From: Gammaproteobacteria bacterium
Lineage (GTDB): Bacteria; Bacillota_I; Bacilli_A; Izemoplasmatales; UBA1188
Direction of reading: 5' to 3'
DNA length: 9,393 nt
NCBI GenBank assembly: GCA_024691665.1
Contig: JAILNJ010000074.1
Coordinates: forward strand, 1-9,393
The notes under the pieces were generated by a model, which saw only the letters and a program-made list of their open reading frames with translations, searched no databases and was not told the DNA's origin. The translations under genes were made by a program, and so were the position numbers. Shown one piece after another: positions 5,281 through 9,393 of the stretch (within the stretch, counting starts at the first letter, position 1; each line of letters starts with the position of its first letter).

Positions 5281-7640
5281 TATTTTCTTAACTCGATACC
5301 GAGTGTTTGAAGTTTAGCTAAGATTAACTCAATCGCATCATCAACTTCTTTAGTTTCAAGAGTTCTAGTGTTATCACCAAATGAGAGTGATACTGCGATT
5401 TGTTTCTTAGATGAACCAAATGATTCATCTTGGTATAAGTCAAAGATCTTAACTCCAAGTAAATTCTTTCTTACAGCTCTCTTGATGTTTTCTTCAAGTT
5501 CTTTAGCTGTAACAGATTTATCCATAACTAAAGCTAAGTCTCTTTCAATAGTTGGATATTTAGAAATTTCTTTAACTGTCTTCATCTTATGAGATGATTC
5601 GAATAACTTAGTTAAAGAGATTTCAAATACAAACACATTCTTAACTTCATATTTCTTTTCATAGTCAGGATGGAGTTTACCCATTACACCAACATTATCT
5701 CTTCCGAGAACTATAGATGCACTAACACCTGGATGGAATCCTTTTAAATCTTGAGCTGGTTTAGCGATTAAATAGTTCTTAATAGATAACTTATCGAATA
5801 AATCTTCAACGATACCTTTTAGATAGAAGAAATCAACTACTTCTTTTTGACCTTTCCAGAGTGTAGATTCATTTACACCAGTTAAAGCCATACTTAAGAT
5901 GTAGTCTTCACCTTCTTTAGTGTAGCTTCTTCCAATTTCATAAATAGCTACATCATTTACCTTACGGTTATTGTTGTATTTGATTGTCTTAAGTAGTGAT
6001 GGGATTAATGAATGTCTCATCACAGCTCTATCATCAGATAGTGGGTTCATTAATTCAATAGTACTTAATTCAGCATTATCAAAATCAACTGCTTCTTCTT
6101 TATTTACGAGTGAATATGTGATTACTTCATTTAAGTGATTAGATAAAGTATGTCTAATATTCTTCATAAATGTTTGGAATGGAGTGAGTCCACCAGCTTG
6201 ATATGCTGCAGGGATTCTTGATTCAATCTTAGATAGTCCTGAAATTCTAACTACTTCTTCAATTAAATCTTGATAAGTATCGATGTCAGGTCTTCTCTTA
6301 GGAACGAGTACTGTGAATTCTTCGCCTTTAAGAGTATTTTCAAATGAAAGTGAATCAAATACAGTCTTAACTTCATCAAGTGTATAAACTCTTCCAAGTA
6401 CTTTATTGATTTGAGTTAAAGTAACTTTAACTTCTTTTAAGCTATAATCATCGTTATCGAATGAAGATGGATTAGATAATACTTTACCATCAGCGAGTTC
6501 AATTAACATCTTTGTAGCTAAGTCTAAAGCGTACTTAGTTAAATCAGGATTAATTCCTTTTTCATATCTTAAAGATGATTCAGATTGAAGGCCAAGTCTC
6601 TTTGAAGTTTCTTTGATTGATTCAGGATCAAAGTTAGCACATTCAAGGAAGATATTCTTAGTGTTATCTGTAACTTCACTTTCAAGTCCACCCATAACAC
6701 CACCAAGACACATTGCCTTACTTCCATCTGTGATAACGATATCAGTATCTTTAAGTACTCTTTCTTTATTATCAAGAGTTACAAAGATTTCGCCTTCTTT
6801 CGCATTTTTAACTACAACTTTCTTAGTCTTAATATAATCATAATCAAAAGCGTGTAGTGGGTGACCAGTAACCATAAGAACATAATTAGTGATATCAACT
6901 ACGTTATTAATAGGACGAATGTTCATCTTCATTAAAGCGCCTCTTAACCACGCAGGAGATTCTTTAATCTTTACGTCTTTAATTACATTTGAATAGTAAG
7001 CTCTACATTTAGGAGTTTCAGTTGAAACAGTGATATCTGATTCTTCTTTAACTCTGTCATATTTAACTTCTTCGATATGCATTTCGCTATTAAGCATAGC
7101 TTTAGTATCATATGCAACACCGATGATTGAGAGTAGGTCTTGTCTATTAGGTGTAAGTTCAATTTCAAGAACGTTATCATCTAAATGCATATACTTAATT
7201 GGATCTTCTCCAAGCGGAGCATCGTCATCTAGATAATAGATTCCATCATATCCTTGGAACTTAGTATCAATACCAAGTTCTTCGAGCGAACAGTTCATAC
7301 CACAAGATTCAACACCTCTAATAACTGCCTTCTTAATTTCTCCACCTGGAAGTTTGCAACCAAGTTGAGCAACTATAACTTTTCTTCCTACTTCTACGTT
7401 TGGTGCACCACATACGATTTCTTGTGTATGATCACCAAAATCTACTGTAGTAATGTGTAGGTGATTTGAATCTGGATGATCAACAATCTTAATAATCTTA
7501 CCGATTTCAAGACCTTTAACATCACAGAATTTATTGAATGTGTCTACTTCAGCACTCTTTAAAGAGAAGTCTTTAACAAATTCTTTTTCATCTACATTAA
7601 TATCAACATACTTTCTTAATATCTCAATTGGAATAAGCAT
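5280..7640 (-). CDS. pheT: Phenylalanyl-tRNA synthetase beta subunit
   Basis: This is the large subunit of the (alpha beta)2 enzyme that charges tRNA-Phe; it provides tRNA binding and removal of mischarged tyrosine. Its 786 residues are the full family length. Domains in order are: B1 and an EMAP/OB-type tRNA-binding domain (about 43-150, with HPDSNHLHITTVDFG and CGAPNV); B3/4 editing domain (about 208-382, with GHPLHAFDYD and FLECANFDPESI); B5 (about 402-470, ending PKRRPDIDTYQDLIEEVVR); the catalytic-like core (about 475-690); and the C-terminal FDX-ACB anticodon-binding domain (about 693-785, KYPTIERDLALV). His263 and Glu333 align by motif with the editing residues His261 and Glu334 of E. 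coli, so editing appears intact. It starts 11 nt after pheS with a perfect AGGAGG and is controlled by the T-box ahead of pheS. Confidence 0.98.
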   Translation of the reverse strand: MLIPIEILRKYVDINVDEKEFVKDFSLKSAEVDTFNKFCDVKGLEIGKIIKIVDHPDSNHLHITTVDFGDHTQEIVCGAPNVEVGRKVIVAQLGCKLPGGEIKKAVIRGVESCGMNCSLEELGIDTKFQGYDGIYYLDDDAPLGEDPIKYMHLDDNVLEIELTPNRQDLLSIIGVAYDTKAMLNSEMHIEEVKYDRVKEESDITVSTETPKCRAYYSNVIKDVKIKESPAWLRGALMKMNIRPINNVVDITNYVLMVTGHPLHAFDYDYIKTKKVVVKNAKEGEIFVTLDNKERVLKDTDIVITDGSKAMCLGGVMGGLESEVTDNTKNIFLECANFDPESIKETSKRLGLQSESSLRYEKGINPDLTKYALDLATKMLIELADGKVLSNPSSFDNDDYSLKEVKVTLTQINKVLGRVYTLDEVKTVFDSLSFENTLKGEEFTVLVPKRRPDIDTYQDLIEEVVRISGLSKIESRIPAAYQAGGLTPFQTFMKNIRHTLSNHLNEVITYSLVNKEEAVDFDNAELSTIELMNPLSDDRAVMRHSLIPSLLKTIKYNNNRKVNDVAIYEIGRSYTKEGEDYILSMALTGVNESTLWKGQKEVVDFFYLKGIVEDLFDKLSIKNYLIAKPAQDLKGFHPGVSASIVLGRDNVGVMGKLHPDYEKKYEVKNVFVFEISLTKLFESSHKMKTVKEISKYPTIERDLALVMDKSVTAKELEENIKRAVRKNLLGVKIFDLYQDESFGSSKKQIAVSLSFGDNTRTLETKEVDDAIELILAKLQTLGIELRK

Positions 7641-7645
7641 AACTT

Positions 7646-7654
7646 CTCCTCCTA
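7646..7654 (-). promoter_or_regulatory. Ribosome binding site of pheT, fused to the pheS stop codon
   Basis: The pheS stop TAG (7654-7652) forms the start of AGGAGGAG (7653-7646), with 7 nt between AGGAGG and the ATG at 7640. The arrangement should couple pheT translation to termination on pheS, which suits subunits made in equal amounts. It repeats the layout at 1594-1603, down to the 11-nt gap between genes. Confidence 0.85.
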
Positions 7655-8680
7655 TAATTTGAATTGTTTGAGTAATCTTAGATCATCACTGTATAAAGAT
7701 CTAATATCATCAATTCCATATTTAAGCATAGCGATTCTTTCAACGCCTACACCAAATGCGAAGCCTTGGTATACTTTAGGGTCATAACCACACATACTTA
7801 AAACATTATTATTAACCATACCAGCACCTAAGATTTCAATCCAGCCAGTATCTTTGCAGAGTGGACATCCTTTACCTCTACACTTGAAGCATGATACGTC
7901 AACTTCAATTGATGGTTCAGTAAATGGGAAGTAAGAAGGACGAAGTCTAATTTGTCTATCTTCACCAAAGAGTCTTCTAGCCATAACTTCAAGAGTTCCT
8001 TTAAGTTCAGCCATAGATGCATCTTTATTTACTACTAGACCTTCAATTTGAGTGAATTGATGTGAATGTGTTGCATCATCTTCATCTCTTCTATAAGCTT
8101 TACCTGGGCAGATAATTCTAATATCTTTTTCACCTTTATATTCAAGCATTGTATGAGCTTGAGCAGCACTTGTTTGAGTTCTAAGTAGAGTTTCAACATC
8201 TACATAGAATGTGTCTTGCATAGCTCTAGCTGGGTGATTCTTTGGAACGTTTAAGAGTCTGAAGTTGTATTCATCCTTTTCAACTTCTGGTCCATCTTTA
8301 ACTTCATAACCCATTGAAATAAATAGATCTTCTACCTCTTCAATAACTTTTGAAATAACATGGATAGATCCTTCATTAAACTTCTTTCCAGGAAGAGTAA
8401 CGTCCACAGCTTCTTTCTTAAGCTTTTCTTCAACTTCTCTTTGTTCTAATTCTTTTCTCTTTTCATCAAAAAGTTGATTAGCGAGAGTTTTTAATGCATT
8501 TACTCTTTCACCAAACGCAGGTTTTTCTTCTTTAGGTAGGTCCTTCATTTGAAGCATTAATTCTTGGATAGGGCCTTTCTTACCTAAGTATTGAGCTTTA
8601 AGTTCATTTAAAGCTTGAAGATTTAATTTCACATTCTTTAATTCTTCTTCAAGTCTGCTTCTTAATTCCTCTAATGTCAT
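7652..8680 (-). CDS. pheS: Phenylalanyl-tRNA synthetase alpha subunit
   Basis: This class II catalytic subunit activates phenylalanine with ATP and transfers it to tRNA-Phe in complex with PheT. Its 342 residues are a normal length. An N-terminal helical arm (about 1-90, rich in Glu and Lys) is the tRNA-binding coiled coil. The catalytic domain shows DTFYV (156-160), LLRTQTS (165-171), motif 2 YRRDEDDATHSHQF (196-209), FPFTEPS (251-257) and motif 3 GFAFGVGVERIAML (306-319) with Arg315. Cys264, Cys267, Cys272 and Cys275 make the CX2CX4CX2C zinc-ribbon-like insert seen in Bacillus PheS. Residues 288-293 read MVNNNV where the family usually has MVHPNV. Ala308 lies at the position that sets the phenylalanine-pocket size in E. 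coli. GGAGG (8689-8685) lies 4 nt before the ATG, a slightly tight spacing. First gene of the operon, under T-box control. Confidence 0.98.
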   Translation of the reverse strand: MTLEELRSRLEEELKNVKLNLQALNELKAQYLGKKGPIQELMLQMKDLPKEEKPAFGERVNALKTLANQLFDEKRKELEQREVEEKLKKEAVDVTLPGKKFNEGSIHVISKVIEEVEDLFISMGYEVKDGPEVEKDEYNFRLLNVPKNHPARAMQDTFYVDVETLLRTQTSAAQAHTMLEYKGEKDIRIICPGKAYRRDEDDATHSHQFTQIEGLVVNKDASMAELKGTLEVMARRLFGEDRQIRLRPSYFPFTEPSIEVDVSCFKCRGKGCPLCKDTGWIEILGAGMVNNNVLSMCGYDPKVYQGFAFGVGVERIAMLKYGIDDIRSLYSDDLRLLKQFKL

Positions 8681-8690
8681 AATTCCTCCA

Positions 8691-8727
8691 TAAAAAATAT
8701 CCTTAAAACAAAAACTTGTCTTAAGGA
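8691..8727 (-). terminator. T-box leader terminator (attenuator) before pheS
   Basis: TCCTTAAGAC (8727-8718) pairs with GTTTTAAGGA (8709-8700) over 10 bp including one G-U, with an 8-nt loop, followed by TATTTTTT (8699-8692). It ends directly against the TGGAGG ribosome binding site of pheS (8690-8685), only about 11 nt before the start codon. Confidence 0.93.
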
Positions 8728-8755
8728 CGAATAATAATCCGTGGTACCACCTTAA
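8721..8755 (-). promoter_or_regulatory. T-box antiterminator
   Basis: TTAAGG (8755-8750) pairs with CCTTAA (8726-8721) and ACG (8742-8740) pairs with CGT (8729-8727). Between the two helices lies the 7-nt bulge TGGTACC (8749-8743), whose UGGU captures the free 3' end of uncharged tRNA. The loop is 10 nt. The 3' half of this helix is the 5' arm of the terminator, so the two structures exclude each other. Confidence 0.93.
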
Positions 8756-8910
8756 TTCTAGATTGCTCTAGCACTTGGTTTGTGTTAACGCAGGTCTTGC
8801 GGGAGTGATTGGCTCCACTCAGGAATGAATTCATAAGACGCTAATATTGTGATCTCACCATCCACAATTCTCTTTGATTAGTTGAATCCTACTACTACTT
8901 TCCCTCAACG

Positions 8911-8937
8911 TTTTCATATTATTATAATATATGAAAA
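8911..8937. repeat. Inverted repeat flanking the -10 box of the pheS promoter
   Basis: On the minus strand TTTTCATAT (8937-8929) and ATATGAAAA (8919-8911) are perfect 9-bp inverted arms around a 9-nt centre that contains the TATAAT box. The layout resembles a dimeric repressor operator overlapping a promoter. No T-run follows it on either strand, so it is not a terminator. AT-rich composition makes chance symmetry plausible. Confidence 0.5.
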
Positions 8938-8949
8938 AGTAAATCGCAA
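8921..8949 (-). promoter_or_regulatory. Sigma-A-type promoter of the pheS operon
   Basis: The -35 box TTGCGA (8949-8944) and the -10 box TATAAT (8926-8921) are 17 bp apart. The predicted start is near 8914, a few bases before stem I of the T-box, as expected. It is the only convincing promoter I found upstream of the seven-gene run. The -10 lies in the centre of an inverted repeat (8911-8937). Confidence 0.88.
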
Positions 8950-8983
8950 GTGTAGTGTATGTGATATTTTAAATATTTTATAT

Positions 8984-9393
8984 TTATCTCTTTTTCTTTA
9001 ATGTGTGAATGAAATAGCCAATTATTTCAAAAATAAACATCTTAATTAAAGAAATATTGAGTATTGAAAGTAAGAATAAATCATATTTTAAATCATCATA
9101 TTTGATGTTTTCTCTGATTACTTCATAGTACACATGAGACATAAATACTAAGGTTAATACAATAAGTACTGAAGATAATAGTGATGGGATAATCTTAAAT
9201 GAATTGAACGCATAACTAAAATAGAAGTTTAGTCCTACTGAAACTATTAAAGATAATCCTAGCGATACCAAGAATACGATAATGAAATTCTTAATCTTTT
9301 CTCTCACAATAAAGTTGATTAAGCTTGTGATAAAGAGTGATACAACTATCGCAGATGTGATAGATAAAATAATATTACCAATAAGAATAGTTG
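8984..9393 (-). CDS. Unrecognised multi-pass membrane protein, 5' end outside the window
   Basis: I do not recognise this protein. The frame is open from the window edge to a TAA at 8986-8984, giving at least 136 residues with no stop upstream. A GTG at 9307 could be read as the start, but it has no Shine-Dalgarno and lies inside a run of hydrophobic residues that continues upstream (TILIGNIILS...LINFI). The real start is therefore probably beyond base 9393. Hydropathy by eye suggests four membrane helices in the visible part: about residues 1-28, 36-60, 67-92 and 107-130 (numbered from base 9391). Short charged links lie between them, and the C-terminal tail TLKKKR is basic and probably cytoplasmic. 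No catalytic or transport motif is visible. It is upstream of and co-directional with pheS. No convincing terminator separates the two; only a weak all-AT hairpin covers its stop codon. Confidence 0.75.
   Translation of the reverse strand, partial: TILIGNIILSITSAIVVSLFITSLINFIVREKIKNFIIVFLVSLGLSLIVSVGLNFYFSYAFNSFKIIPSLLSSVLIVLTLVFMSHVYYEVIRENIKYDDLKYDLFLLSILNISLIKMFIFEIIGYFIHTLKKKR

Larger units (their letters stand above)
8691..8914 (-). promoter_or_regulatory. T-box riboswitch leader (tRNA-Phe sensing) of pheS
   Basis: This untranslated leader binds tRNA-Phe and allows transcription of pheST when the tRNA is uncharged. Stem I spans roughly 8908-8821: AGGGA (8905-8901) pairs with TTCCT (8825-8821), TAGGA with TCTTA, and CTAAT with ATTAG. 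ATTGTG pairs with CACAAT beneath a distal loop that contains the conserved GGTGAGA. The specifier codon is TTC (8829-8827, in GAATTCA), matching the GAA anticodon of tRNA-Phe. Further hairpins are GAGTG/CACTC (8820-8803), CGCA/TGCG (8801-8789) and stem III CTAGA-GCAA-TCTAG (8771-8758), which has a GNRA-type loop. The T-box AAGGTGGTACCACGG (8753-8739) follows. Its UGGU pairs with the ACCA end of a tRNA having discriminator A, as in tRNA-Phe. This leader accounts for nearly the whole 303-base gap between genes. Confidence 0.96.

Noticed and set aside
6569..6775. Minus-strand open frame overlapping pheT in another frame, with similar ones at 6983-7180 and 7828-8022
   Set aside because: They are out-of-frame shadows of pheT and pheS, whose own frames encode full-length conserved proteins.
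8911..8937. The inverted repeat considered as a terminator of the upstream gene
   Set aside because: No T-run follows either arm, and the repeat sits on the -10 box. It is kept only as a possible operator.
8954..8990. AT-only hairpin around the stop codon of the membrane protein gene, considered as a terminator
   Set aside because: The stem has no G-C pair and no T-run follows it, so it cannot be supported as an intrinsic terminator.
9305..9307. GTG as the start of a complete 107-residue membrane protein
   Set aside because: There is no Shine-Dalgarno upstream, and the open hydrophobic frame continues to the window edge.

Overview
The window is a compact stretch of housekeeping DNA from an AT-rich bacterium of the Bacillota/Mycoplasmatota type. 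The lineage is inferred from the Bacillus-like ribosomal protein L28, the four-cysteine PheS, a tRNA-Phe T-box leader, perfect AGGAGG ribosome binding sites and the gene neighbourhood. An Acholeplasma/Izemoplasma/RF39-like or Erysipelotrichales-like relative fits, but I cannot name a species. Every tryptophan codon I checked is TGG, and all nine visible stops are TAA or TAG.

Left edge (1-380): rpmB (ribosomal protein L28) is the only gene on the + strand. It has its own sigma-A-type promoter, a very short leader with a small hairpin at the predicted mRNA 5' end, and two tandem terminator hairpins. These hairpins also close the long minus-strand unit that converges on it.

Main block (381-8680, minus strand): seven genes lie head to tail with almost no intergenic DNA, in transcription order pheS, pheT, rlmN, pfkA, rsgA, rpe and an HtrA-like lipoprotein serine protease. 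Junctions are 11 nt or shorter, and one start and stop overlap by a base. The genes cover phenylalanyl-tRNA charging, 23S rRNA methylation, a glycolytic kinase, a 30S maturation GTPase, a pentose phosphate epimerase and cell-surface protein quality control. The rlmN...rsgA-rpe...rpmB order recalls the Bacillus cluster, but pfkA stands where prpC-prkC would be, and a secreted protease stands near the usual place of thiN.

Control region (8681-8983): a complete T-box riboswitch precedes pheS. It has stem I with a TTC specifier, a GGTGAGA distal loop, a stem III hairpin, an antiterminator with a UGGUACC bulge, a competing terminator and a good promoter. A 9-bp inverted repeat flanks the -10 box. 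No terminator is evident between pheS and the end of the protease gene, so tRNA-Phe charging may influence all seven genes.

Right edge (8984-9393): this is the 3' part of an unrecognised multi-pass membrane protein whose reading frame stays open through the end of the window.

I see no CRISPR array, mobile element, tRNA or rRNA gene. This is mainly core genome. The points of interest are the layered control of the pheS operon, the rearranged cluster, the mixed active-site signature of the phosphofructokinase and the lipoprotein protease.
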